Assembly: GCF_022549675.1 (NCBI RefSeq)
Contig: NZ_JAKZGR010000002.1
Coordinates: forward strand, 62,001 to 126,000
Length of the DNA stretch: 64,000 nucleotides
From: Belliella kenyensis
GTDB taxonomy: Bacteria; Bacteroidota; Bacteroidia; Cytophagales; Cyclobacteriaceae
Direction: 5' to 3'
Shown here: positions 35,810 to 43,310 of the stretch, one piece after another
How positions within the stretch are numbered: the stretch's first letter is position 1
How the letters are laid out: every line of letters begins with the position of its first letter
Notes under the pieces: model-generated
Database searches by the model: none
What the model was told of the DNA's origin: nothing
The model's input: only the letters and a program-made list of their open reading frames with translations
Made by a program: the position numbers and the translations under genes

Positions 35810-35894
35810 TTGCTTGTTATAATTAGCAAATATATAAATTATTGCTTATTGTAACAAGCAATAATGTCTAAAAATTGCTTGTTGTGATAAGCGT
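35810..35894 (-). promoter_or_regulatory. three phased 20-bp palindromes upstream of the AAA ATPase gene
   Basis: Sites at 35810-35829, 35842-35861 and 35875-35894, spaced 32 and 33 bp. Each is an imperfect version of TTGCTTGTTATAACAAGCAA, with different deviations: TTAGCAA in the first right arm, TTGCTTATTG in the second left arm and AAGCGT at the third. Spacing equals about three helical turns, so proteins would bind on one face of the DNA. The first site touches the start region of the ATPase gene. Confidence 0.75.
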
Positions 35895-36036
35895 TTTTGG
35901 TCGATTGTTTCAAAAAGAATGAAAGTCTGAGTCAAGCATAATTAAAAAGTATAACTATAATGCTTTTATATATTGGCTAGATGTAAATGGTTTTTAATTA
36001 ATTTTATAGGCTATTCTTTTTGTATAATCAACAAAG

Positions 36037-36068
36037 TTGTAAACTTTTACAAAAATTTTATACCTTTA
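36037..36068 (+). promoter_or_regulatory. promoter of the metal-efflux cluster with overlapping palindrome
   Basis: TTGTAAA-CT-TTTACAA (36037-36052) is a perfect 16-bp dyad placed just upstream of TACCTTTA (36061-36068), a near match to TAnnTTTG. The dyad would cover the -33 region, as expected for a repressor or MerR-like activator. No metal regulator gene is present in the window. Confidence 0.5.
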
Positions 36069-36109
36069 ACTCTTATAACCTTATTACATTTGAAGCGTAA
36101 TTTTATACT

Positions 36110-36490
36110 GTGAAGTCATTCATCAAAATAGCACTCCTTGTTTTCTATGTGTTTTTCAACGCAGGGTTGAGCTATTCCATGCATTTTTGTGGAGATGATT
36201 TTCAGAGGATTAATGTATTTACAGAATACAAAACTTGCTGTGAATCGAATACGCCTATGCCAGGCTGTTGTGATGATGTCTCTAACCTAGATCTTCCCAA
36301 TACAGATCAGCAGGTTTCTGATATCTTGAATTTCCAACCTCAGACTTTTGAGTTGCTGAATGCTGAGGTTAGATTTGAATTACCCTTAGATTTAACTGCT
36401 ACAGAAGAGAAAACAGCCTTTGCTGATTCCTCTCCACCGATATTTCAAGATACACCGATTTATATTTTTTGTCAGGTATTCCTGATTTGA
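36110..36490 (+). CDS. HYC_CC_PP family protein
   Basis: Small exported protein of 126 aa starting at GTG; no in-frame ATG precedes the signal sequence MKSFIKIALLVFYVFFNAGLS. The mature part has the family's cysteine pattern: HFC (for HYC) in MHFCGDDF, then CC in KTCCES and PGCCDD, and SSPP near the end followed by a hydrophobic C-terminus (IYIFCQVFLI). Such proteins are frequent beside copper/heavy-metal RND exporters in Bacteroidota and may be a periplasmic metal-binding factor (inference). It precedes the CusA gene by 430 bp of repeat-rich DNA and follows the cluster's presumed promoter. Confidence 0.75.
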   Translation: MKSFIKIALLVFYVFFNAGLSYSMHFCGDDFQRINVFTEYKTCCESNTPMPGCCDDVSNLDLPNTDQQVSDILNFQPQTFELLNAEVRFELPLDLTATEEKTAFADSSPPIFQDTPIYIFCQVFLI

Positions 36491-36501
36491 TTTTTTTGTT
36501 T

Positions 36502-36531
36502 CACGCAAAGGCGCAAAGACTGCAAAGAATT
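36502..36531. repeat. GCAAAG short tandem motif
   Basis: TTTCACGCAAAGGCGCAAAG followed by ACTGCAAAG: three irregular GCAAAG units, a dispersed intergenic motif seen often in Bacteroidota. Marks the start of a 430-bp repeat-rich gap. Confidence 0.5.
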
Positions 36532-36556
36532 ATTTATTGCATCTATTTTAGGTTGA

Positions 36557-36589
36557 AGACCTGTCAGGTTTTCAGAACCTGACAGGTCT
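36557..36589. repeat. REP-like hairpin AGACCTGTCAGGTT/AACCTGACAGGTCT
   Basis: Perfect 14-bp stem with a 5-nt loop. A sister element lies at 36714-36746. Could also act as a transcription or mRNA-stability element between the HYC_CC_PP and cusA genes. Confidence 0.8.
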
Positions 36590-36651
36590 AGCCACAGCTC
36601 TCCCCGCTATTTCACCTCTTTATCAAAGTGAAGTTTTGCTTTGGGTTTTAG

Positions 36652-36700
36652 TATCTACCAATATCCAATTCCGAAAAAGCGGAACAAGTCATCCACAATG
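36652..36700. repeat. dispersed repeat with AATATC and TTCCG/CGGAA hairpin
   Basis: Carries ATCTACCAATATCC, then AATTCCGAAAAAGCGGAACA and AGT(C)ATCCAC. Nearly the same sequence occurs at 41570-41610 inside the start of the OMF gene, so a segment of about 40 bp is duplicated across the cluster. Confidence 0.7.
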
Positions 36701-36713
36701 TAATTTCTTTAGA

Positions 36714-36746
36714 AGACCTACCAGGTTTTAGAAACCTGGCAGGTCT
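36714..36746. repeat. REP-like hairpin, second copy
   Basis: AGACCTACCAGGTTT / AAACCTGGCAGGTCT, 15-bp stem with one mismatch and a 3-nt loop; sister of 36557-36589. Confidence 0.8.
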
Positions 36747-36826
36747 AATCCGCTTCTTTATTACTTAAAATCGGTTTGAAGACACAATTTTAGAAATCTA
36801 ATATCCACCAATAACTTGTCCGACGT

Positions 36827-36851
36827 GGCGGATCTAGTCCGCCGCAGGCGG
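36827..36851. repeat. GC-rich nested palindromes before cusA
   Basis: GGCGGA-TCTAG-TCCGCC and the overlapping CCGCC-GCA-GGCGG, followed by an AAGTATCCATCAATATC unit of the dispersed AATATC family. A related perfect palindrome GATCCGCCATGGCGGATC lies at 43236-43253. Confidence 0.7.
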
Positions 36852-36922
36852 TCAAGTATCCATCAATATCTGCCTCCATCACTCAGAAGAGTTGCAGATG
36901 GATTAAACTAAATTCAGAATTT

Positions 36923-39900
36923 ATGTTAAATAGTATCATAAAATTCTTCCTCGAAAATAAACTGGTCACCGTCATCCTACTTGTCCTTGTAGTGGCATGG
37001 GGAATCGTGACGGCACCGTTCAACTGGAATACCGGTTTTCTTCCCAATGACCCTGTGCCGGTCGATGCCATTCCGGATATCGGGGAAAATCAGCAAATCG
37101 TATTTACCGATTGGATGGGACGCTCTCCGCAGGATGTGGAGGATCAGATTACTTATCCTTTGACCACTTCTCTTTTGGGAATGCCCGGAGTAAAATCTAT
37201 CCGTAGTACTTCCATGTTCGGTTTTTCTTCCATCTACATCATTTTCGAAGATGACGTGGAATTCTACTGGAGTAGATCCAGGATTTTGGAAAAACTCAAT
37301 TCCCTTCCGTCAGGATTGCTACCAGAGGGGGTACAACCCAAGCTCGGGCCTGATGCGACAGGTCTTGGGCAGGTATATTTTTATACACTCGAAGGAAGAG
37401 ATAAAAATGGCAACCCAGTCGGTGGCTGGGACCTGCACGAACTCCGTAGTATTCAAGATTACTATGTGCGCTATGGACTCGCAGGTACGGAAGGAGTTGC
37501 TGAGGTAGCGATCATAGGGGGCCATGTCAAAGAATATCAGGTGGACCTGGATCCTGTGGCCATGAAGGCGCATAATGTGTCCATGATGCAGGTAATGAAT
37601 GCCATCAAGCAATCCAACCTCGATATCGGGGCCAATACCATGGAGATCAATCAGGTGGAGTTTATTGTCAGAGGCTTGGGCTATGTAAAATCCTTGGAGG
37701 ATATCGAAGGGGCAGTTGTAAAAACTACCAACAATGTTCCTTTGAGAATCAAAGAAATTGCAAAAGTGAACATTGGACCTGCAAGTAGGGCTGAAAGGGC
37801 TATTTTGGATAAAGGAGGTGCTGAAGCAGTAGGTGGCGTGGTAGTGGCCCGCTATGGAGATAATCCTCTTCAGGTAATTGATGCGCTAAAAGCTAAAATC
37901 GATGAAATCACCCCAGGACTTCCGAGCAAAACGCTGGAAGATGGTACGGTCTCCAAGGTGACTATAGTACCTTTCTATGACCGTTCTGGTTTGATCAAGG
38001 AAACCCTGAATACGCTTAATGAAGCCATCAGCTTGCAGATTTTGATTACCATCATGGTGATCATGGTGATGGTGTATAACCTTCGGGCTTCGATTTTGAT
38101 CTCTGCATTGTTGCCATTGGCAGTCTTGATGTGCTTTATCATGATGAAGTATGTGGGCGTGGATGCTAATATCGTGGCGCTATCAGGAATTGCTATTGCC
38201 ATCGGAACCATGGTGGATTTGGGGATTATTCTGAATGAAAATATACTTAGGCATCTCGAAGAATCAGATGATAAAAAGTCCAAACTCCAGATCATTTATG
38301 ATGCCACCACAGAGGTGAGTTCGGCGATCTTGACGGCTGTGATGACTACGATTGTCAGCTTTTTGCCCGTATTTACTCTGCAAGCAGCGGAAGGGAAGTT
38401 GTTCGGGCCATTGGCTTATACCAAGACCTTTGCTTTGATCGCAGCATTGATCTTTACATTGGTTTTTATGCCGGCTTTTGCCCATTGGGTGTTCGGAGCG
38501 AAAGTGAAGTCCAAGAATTATAAGACGGTGCTGAATATAATTATGGCAGCTTTGGGCTTTGTGCTACTGTTCTACTTCTCTTGGGCAGGATGGGTCTTAT
38601 TGGCTTTTGCGATCAATCATTTAATCCACCACTTTTTCCCAAAACAAACCAGCGAAGGAAAATATAAAAATCAGATTGCCATGCTGATAGCTGTGGTGGC
38701 AGTATCCGTTTTATTGGCGATTGAATGGAGGCCTCTAGGTCTGACACAATCAGTATTTGTTAACTTTCTTTTTATTGGTCTGGTAGTGGGTTTGGTTTTG
38801 GGTCTTTTCTCTTTATTCATCAAATATTATGCTCACATGCTGAAATGGTGTTTGGAGCATGCTAGAGTTTTTCTTCTACTTCCTGCATTGGTTATCCTAT
38901 TTGCTGCCAATATCTGGCTCGGATTCAATAGTGTTTTTGGCTTTGTCGCCAAAGGTTTCGATCAGGTGGGGTGGAATATCCGAACGACTTCTGTTTGGTC
39001 AGGTCTTACCCATGCACTACCGGGAATGGGCAAGGAATTTATGCCTGCCTTGAATGAAGGTTCTTTCCTTTTGATGCCTACCTCTATGCCGCACTCCGGT
39101 GTGGAGGCTAATATGCAGATTGTGAAGCAGCTTGACATGTTGGTGCAAGCCATTCCTGAAGTAGAAATGGTGGTTGGAAAGGCAGGCCGTGCAGAAAGCC
39201 CGCTTGACCCTGCTCCCATGTCCATGTATGAAAATATCATCAATTATAAGACTGAATACCTTCAGGATGATGATGCCCGCAAGCTCCGATTTGAAGTAGA
39301 TCGTGAGGGAAATTATCAGCTTGAGGTTAATGGGAAAACCTGGTGGTATGACCGTCAGGATGGAGCTATATGGGATGATGAAAAGAATTACATGGAGGAG
39401 TCCCAGCGCAGGTCGGTGGCCAGAAATGTCGCCAAATACTTGGTGCCAAATGAAAGACGTGGTCAATACTTCCGTCAGTGGAGGGATGAAATCCGCACGC
39501 CTGATGATATCTGGGATGAAATCCAGATGCGAACCTCCAATCTTCCGGGGGTAACTTCCGCACCTAAACTCCAGCCGATCGAAACCCGCTTGGTGATGTT
39601 ACAGACGGGAATGCGCGCGCCTATGGGGATGAAAGTGTATGGCCCCGATTTGGAAACCATAGAGGATTTCAGCTTGAAGTTGGAGTCGGTGCTGAAAGAA
39701 GTGCCTTCCGTAAAGTCTGAGGCAGTTTTTGCAGACCGATCTTTGGGTAAACCGTATTTGGAGATTGATTTGGATAGAACCCAGCTGGGTAGGTTTGGGC
39801 TGAACGTTGCCGATGTGCAGGAATTTATCGAAGTGGCGATAGGCGGAATGACTTTGAGCACTACGGTAGAAGGCAGGGAGCGCTATGCCATACGTGCCCG

Positions 39901-40789
39901 ATATGCCAGAGAGTACAGGGATGATCCCGAGGCTTTGAAGCGGATTTTGGTCAGCACGCCTACAGGTGCACAGATTCCTTTGGGTCAGTTGGCAGAGATC
40001 AATTACCGACCTGGCCCCATGATGATCCGTGGGGAAAATACCTTCTTGGTGGGCTATGTGCTTTTTGATAAGCGAGATGGTTTTGCAGAAGGTTCAGTGG
40101 TAGATGATGCGCGCAACTTTATCCAACAAAAAATTGACAGTGGTGAGTTGAAAGTACCAACTGGGGTATCCTACACTTTCTCCGGAAGTTACGAAAATCA
40201 AATCCGTGCCGAAAAGCGACTGGAGATCGTGATACCGCTGTCTTTGGCGGTGGTTTTCCTGATACTTTACCTTCAGTTCCGCTCCACAGCCATGGTCTTG
40301 ATGATCTTCTCAGCCATTGCCATGGCATTTTCAGGAGGCTTTATGATGCTTTGGCTGTATGGTCAAGACTGGTTTTTTGACATCAACTTCTTAGGGACCA
40401 ACATGCGAGAACTCTTTCAAATGCGCACCTTCAATCTTTCGGTGGCTGTTTGGGTGGGCTTTATCGCCCTCTTCGGTATCGCCACTGATGATGGAGTGGT
40501 GATGGGGACCTATTTAAAACAAAGCTTCGAAAAATCCCAGCCAGAAGACATCAAAGCAGTTCGCAAAGCAGTGCTGGAAGCCGGGCTGAAAAGAGTTAGA
40601 CCTTGTCTGATGACAACAGCAACCACTTTATTGGCTTTGCTTCCTGTACTGACAAGTTCCGGACGAGGTTCCGACATCATGATCCCTATGGCCATTCCGG
40701 CTTTTGGGGGGATGACGGTGGCACTTATCTCACTATTTATTGTGCCGGTGCTTTATGGGAAACTTAGGGAGTATCAGATAAGGAGATAG
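36923..40789 (+). CDS. cusA: CusA/CzcA-type heavy-metal RND efflux pump
   Basis: Inner-membrane proton-driven pump of 1288 aa exporting monovalent (Cu+/Ag+) or related metals through a tripartite complex with the CusB and OMF proteins encoded downstream. N-terminal helix, then family motifs PVDAIPDIGENQQIVFTDW and SIRSTSMFGFSSIYIIF; proton-relay acidic residues lie in IGTMVDLGIILNEN (about 430-445) and IATDDGVVMGTYL (about 1190). It is longer than the usual ~1040 aa: additional helices with a charged linker about 530-650 and a periplasmic insertion rich in Asp/Arg/Trp about 775-880. Such long forms exist in Bacteroidota. The base composition is visibly more G+C-rich than in flanking genes, hinting at transfer. 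Confidence 0.9.
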   Translation: MLNSIIKFFLENKLVTVILLVLVVAWGIVTAPFNWNTGFLPNDPVPVDAIPDIGENQQIVFTDWMGRSPQDVEDQITYPLTTSLLGMPGVKSIRSTSMFGFSSIYIIFEDDVEFYWSRSRILEKLNSLPSGLLPEGVQPKLGPDATGLGQVYFYTLEGRDKNGNPVGGWDLHELRSIQDYYVRYGLAGTEGVAEVAIIGGHVKEYQVDLDPVAMKAHNVSMMQVMNAIKQSNLDIGANTMEINQVEFIVRGLGYVKSLEDIEGAVVKTTNNVPLRIKEIAKVNIGPASRAERAILDKGGAEAVGGVVVARYGDNPLQVIDALKAKIDEITPGLPSKTLEDGTVSKVTIVPFYDRSGLIKETLNTLNEAISLQILITIMVIMVMVYNLRASILISALLPLAVLMCFIMMKYVGVDANIVALSGIAIAIGTMVDLGIILNENILRHLEESDDKKSKLQIIYDATTEVSSAILTAVMTTIVSFLPVFTLQAAEGKLFGPLAYTKTFALIAALIFTLVFMPAFAHWVFGAKVKSKNYKTVLNIIMAALGFVLLFYFSWAGWVLLAFAINHLIHHFFPKQTSEGKYKNQIAMLIAVVAVSVLLAIEWRPLGLTQSVFVNFLFIGLVVGLVLGLFSLFIKYYAHMLKWCLEHARVFLLLPALVILFAANIWLGFNSVFGFVAKGFDQVGWNIRTTSVWSGLTHALPGMGKEFMPALNEGSFLLMPTSMPHSGVEANMQIVKQLDMLVQAIPEVEMVVGKAGRAESPLDPAPMSMYENIINYKTEYLQDDDARKLRFEVDREGNYQLEVNGKTWWYDRQDGAIWDDEKNYMEESQRRSVARNVAKYLVPNERRGQYFRQWRDEIRTPDDIWDEIQMRTSNLPGVTSAPKLQPIETRLVMLQTGMRAPMGMKVYGPDLETIEDFSLKLESVLKEVPSVKSEAVFADRSLGKPYLEIDLDRTQLGRFGLNVADVQEFIEVAIGGMTLSTTVEGRERYAIRARYAREYRDDPEALKRILVSTPTGAQIPLGQLAEINYRPGPMMIRGENTFLVGYVLFDKRDGFAEGSVVDDARNFIQQKIDSGELKVPTGVSYTFSGSYENQIRAEKRLEIVIPLSLAVVFLILYLQFRSTAMVLMIFSAIAMAFSGGFMMLWLYGQDWFFDINFLGTNMRELFQMRTFNLSVAVWVGFIALFGIATDDGVVMGTYLKQSFEKSQPEDIKAVRKAVLEAGLKRVRPCLMTTATTLLALLPVLTSSGRGSDIMIPMAIPAFGGMTVALISLFIVPVLYGKLREYQIRR

Positions 40790-40799
40790 ATATTAAATT

Positions 40800-41035
40800 G
40801 ATATTGGATATTAGTAGATATTGGTTTTGGGATCAGATGTTTATTTGGTTTTGGAGAAGGGGTTGAGGAAATTGAATTGGTATTCATAGATATTGGATAT
40901 TAGTGCATATTGATTTTGAAATCAGATGTTTAACTGGATTGGAGAAAGTGATGAAGTGTTTTTTATGGATATTCATTGATATTAGATATTTATAGATATT
41001 ATTCTGGTCTTCAGGTGTTTAATTTGAATATTTAG
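40800..41035. repeat. three tandem copies of an 89-bp repeat
   Basis: GATATTGGATATT begins copies at 40800 and 40889, and GATATTAGATATT begins a third at 40978, so the period is 89 bp; each continues with AGATATT or CATATT, then (G/A)ATCAGATGTTTA or a variant. The array begins 11 bp after the cusA stop codon. The 13-mer GATATTGGATATT is exactly complementary to AATATCCAATATC at 41668-41680 on the far side of the four-helix-bundle gene. Confidence 0.85.
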
Positions 41036-41102
41036 CTGGTTGGTAAATGAGGGGGGGATAGGTATCATTAGTAGTCTTTGGTTTAAGTAATATTTTAAAG
41101 TT

Positions 41103-41495
41103 ATGGAAGAGAAAAGAGGATATATAAAATTAGAGGAATTGGAGGTGTATAAATTGTCAAGAGAGCTGTCACGGATGGGATGGACTATTTATAAAAAAAT
41201 GGATTGGCAGACACGGAAAATAATTGGTGATCAATTTATTGAATCGACGGATTCTATTGGGGCAAATATTGCCGAGTCCTATGGTCGGTTTCATTATCTG
41301 GATAGAATCAGGTTTCTCTACAATAGCAGAGGTTCTATGATTGAATCCGTTAATCACTGGTTAAGCTTAATGCTTGAAAGAGAAATTATTTCAAAGGAGG
41401 AGTTTGGTGAATTCAAGCAAGTATCTGACAAACTTTCACTCAAACTCAACAACTACATTCAATCTATTTACAATTCAAAAAAGGAATTGAAATGA
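41103..41495 (+). CDS. four-helix-bundle protein (23S rRNA IVS-encoded protein family), copy 2
   Basis: 130-aa helical protein of the same IVS/S23 family as the one at 27197-27535 but divergent. Conserved features: LEELEVYKLSRELSRMGWTIY, IIGDQFIESTDSIGANIAES, YGRFHYLDRIRFLYNSRGSM and a long C-terminal helix ending in Lys residues. It interrupts the efflux operon between cusA and the OMF gene, and its stop overlaps the OMF start (ATGA). Like copy 1 it is flanked by inverted short-repeat DNA. Function unknown; the proteins are thought to be RNA- or nucleic-acid-associated because of their rRNA-IVS origin (inference). Confidence 0.85.
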   Translation: MEEKRGYIKLEELEVYKLSRELSRMGWTIYKKMDWQTRKIIGDQFIESTDSIGANIAESYGRFHYLDRIRFLYNSRGSMIESVNHWLSLMLEREIISKEEFGEFKQVSDKLSLKLNNYIQSIYNSKKELK

Positions 41496-43120
41496 AAAAC
41501 GAATTGAAAAAGCTTAATACAAAGGGGGTATTCAATATTAATACAAAGGGTTCTCAAGAGAAAAAATATCTATTAATATCGAATTCCGAAAAATCGGAAC
41601 AAGTTGTCCACCAATATCTATTCTTAATAAAATTCCCACCTATTTCTACCACATTTCAATATCAATCAATATCCAATATCCACAAATATCTAGTTCTGAT
41701 AATATTTCTACTTATTTCCACCATATTTCCATCCTACACCCAGTCTCTAGACCAATACCTAGAAGAAGCAGCCGAAAATAACCCCGCACTTCAAGCATCC
41801 TTTAAAGGGTATCAGGCTTCATTAGAAAAAACAAACCAAGTAAGCCTTGAATCACCGCAATTGAACATTGGTGTTTTTACCAGACCTATGGAACTGTTGA
41901 TGGGGAATCAGCGGGCGGAGGCATCGGTCATGCAGATGTTTCCTTGGTTTGGGATGCTCAGGACGCAGAAGGATGAAGCTACATTGATGGCTGAAGCCAA
42001 ATACGAGGAATTCAGACAGCAGCGGAATGTACTTCTGTATCAGGTCAAGGAAACTTACTTCCAATTGCAGCAATTGCAAAACACCATTGACATTACCGCA
42101 TCCAATTTGGAGATTTTGAAATCATTGGAGCAATTGGCCATCATCCGCTATCAGGGAGGAAGTACTTCTGAGGCTGTTTCATCTGTTTCATCAGCGGTAA
42201 GGAGACCAACAAGTGGCAGCCAGCAGGGAAGTGGAAATGATGGAATGGGCATGGGTGGAGGAGGTTCTTCCGCTACTTCTTCTTCTAGGCAATCCTCAGG
42301 TGCTGCTTCCATGAACAGTATGGGCTCAGGTGGAGGCTCTGGAAAGCTCACCGATGTGCTTCGACTGCAAGTTCAGATCAAGGCTTTAGAGTCTGATTTG
42401 GAACAGTTGGAGGTGGACAAGCGCCCTTTGATAGTAAGGTTCAATCAACTGTTAGGTAGGGATAAAAACGAATTTGTAGCCATAGAAAGCCAGTTGGAAA
42501 GTCAAAAGGCCATGGGTTGGGAAGTGGAAATGCTCGAGCAGATCCTGGAAACCAATCCCATGCTGTTGATGCTGGAAAAAGAAGGGTTGGCCTATCAGAA
42601 GCAAGGTGAAATGGCGAAATTTGAAGGAAAGCCTATGTTTGGGTTGGGATTGAATTATATGGTCTTTTCCCCTAGGCCTGAATCAGGTGTGCCAGGAGGC
42701 ATGGGCGGAATGGATTATATGCCAGCAGGTATGGGCAATAATATGATCATGCCGATGGCTACGGTATCATTACCCATTTACCGCAAAAAGTACAAAGCCA
42801 TGGAAGCAGAATCCAAGCTTTACTGGGAAGCCAACGAGCGTCAGAAGGAAGATTTGCAAAGGAACTTGGAGGCCGAGTTTGAAACCATCTTGGTGGCCAT
42901 CAAAGATGCAGACCGTAAAATCCGACTCTTTGAAGATCAAATTGAATTGACCGAGCAAACGCTGGAGCTCTCCGTGACTTCATACGCAACGGAGGGCAGT
43001 TCCTTCGAAGAGATCTTGAGCATCCAAAGAGAATTACTGGATTTTAGGTTGAATTTGCTGAATACGAAGATTGAGAGGGAAATTCAGTTGGCGAGATTAG
43101 AAACCTTAGTTGGGGTGTGA
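41492..43120 (+). CDS. cusC: TolC/CusC-type outer-membrane efflux protein with repeat-derived N-terminus
   Basis: Outer-membrane channel of the metal efflux complex, 542 aa in the open frame. OMF family pattern: paired helical hairpins (LDQYLEEAAENNPALQASF; LRLQVQIKALESDLEQLEV; LQRNLEAEFETILVAIKDAD) and beta segments (LNIGVFTRP, GLGLNYMVFSP). Two oddities are visible. The signal-like core (YLVLIIFLLISTIFPSYTQ) lies 65 residues into the frame, with no nearer ATG, after repeat DNA; residues 40-55 and 64-79 are duplicated versions of it. A Gly/Ser/Met-rich insertion (about 235-285) sits where helices meet at the periplasmic tip, and a Met-rich loop (about 398-425) lies between outer strands. Start codon uncertain; the true signal may be inefficient. 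Confidence 0.82.
   Translation: MKNELKKLNTKGVFNINTKGSQEKKYLLISNSEKSEQVVHQYLFLIKFPPISTTFQYQSISNIHKYLVLIIFLLISTIFPSYTQSLDQYLEEAAENNPALQASFKGYQASLEKTNQVSLESPQLNIGVFTRPMELLMGNQRAEASVMQMFPWFGMLRTQKDEATLMAEAKYEEFRQQRNVLLYQVKETYFQLQQLQNTIDITASNLEILKSLEQLAIIRYQGGSTSEAVSSVSSAVRRPTSGSQQGSGNDGMGMGGGGSSATSSSRQSSGAASMNSMGSGGGSGKLTDVLRLQVQIKALESDLEQLEVDKRPLIVRFNQLLGRDKNEFVAIESQLESQKAMGWEVEMLEQILETNPMLLMLEKEGLAYQKQGEMAKFEGKPMFGLGLNYMVFSPRPESGVPGGMGGMDYMPAGMGNNMIMPMATVSLPIYRKKYKAMEAESKLYWEANERQKEDLQRNLEAEFETILVAIKDADRKIRLFEDQIELTEQTLELSVTSYATEGSSFEEILSIQRELLDFRLNLLNTKIEREIQLARLETLVGV
41569..41735. repeat. right-hand AATATC repeat array, overlapping the OMF coding start
   Basis: Contains ATATCTATTAATATC with TTCCG/CGGAA, and two 72-bp-spaced units starting ATATCTA at 41614 and 41686, each followed by a TTCT-ATAA-ATT-C pattern and ACC-ATTTC. 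Also AATATCCAATATC (41668-41680), complementary to the left array. The two units encode residues 40-55 and 64-79 of the OMF frame. Confidence 0.8.
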
Positions 43121-43124
43121 AATA

Positions 43125-43272
43125 GATATTTAATGATATTTATGGATACTAATTGATATTAAGATATTGGCTTTCGGTGCCGTGTTATTGATTGGATCCA
43201 TGTTCTAGTAGCGAATTCAATATCTATGAATATCTGATCCGCCATGGCGGATCTAATATCTATCAATATCTT
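43125..43272. repeat. GATATT/AATATC inverted repeats with 18-bp palindrome before cusB
   Basis: Left half has GATATT units in forward orientation (GATATTTAATGATATT, TTGATATTAAGATATTGG), right half has AATATCTATGAATATC and AATATCTATCAATATC in the opposite one. Between them is the perfect palindrome GATCCGCCATGGCGGATC (43236-43253). The same family occupies all other gaps of this operon. Confidence 0.8.
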
Positions 43273-43310
43273 TTGATAAAATGAATTAGAGGTAGATTTT
43301 AAAAAACATC

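Noticed and set aside
35810-35894. Possible CRISPR-like array
   Set aside because: Only three 20-bp repeats with 12-13-bp spacers, repeats are palindromic and degenerate, and no cas genes are present.
37251-40695. Many open frames on both strands within cusA
   Set aside because: They follow from the G+C-richer composition of the gene; the 1288-codon frame is continuous and family-matched.
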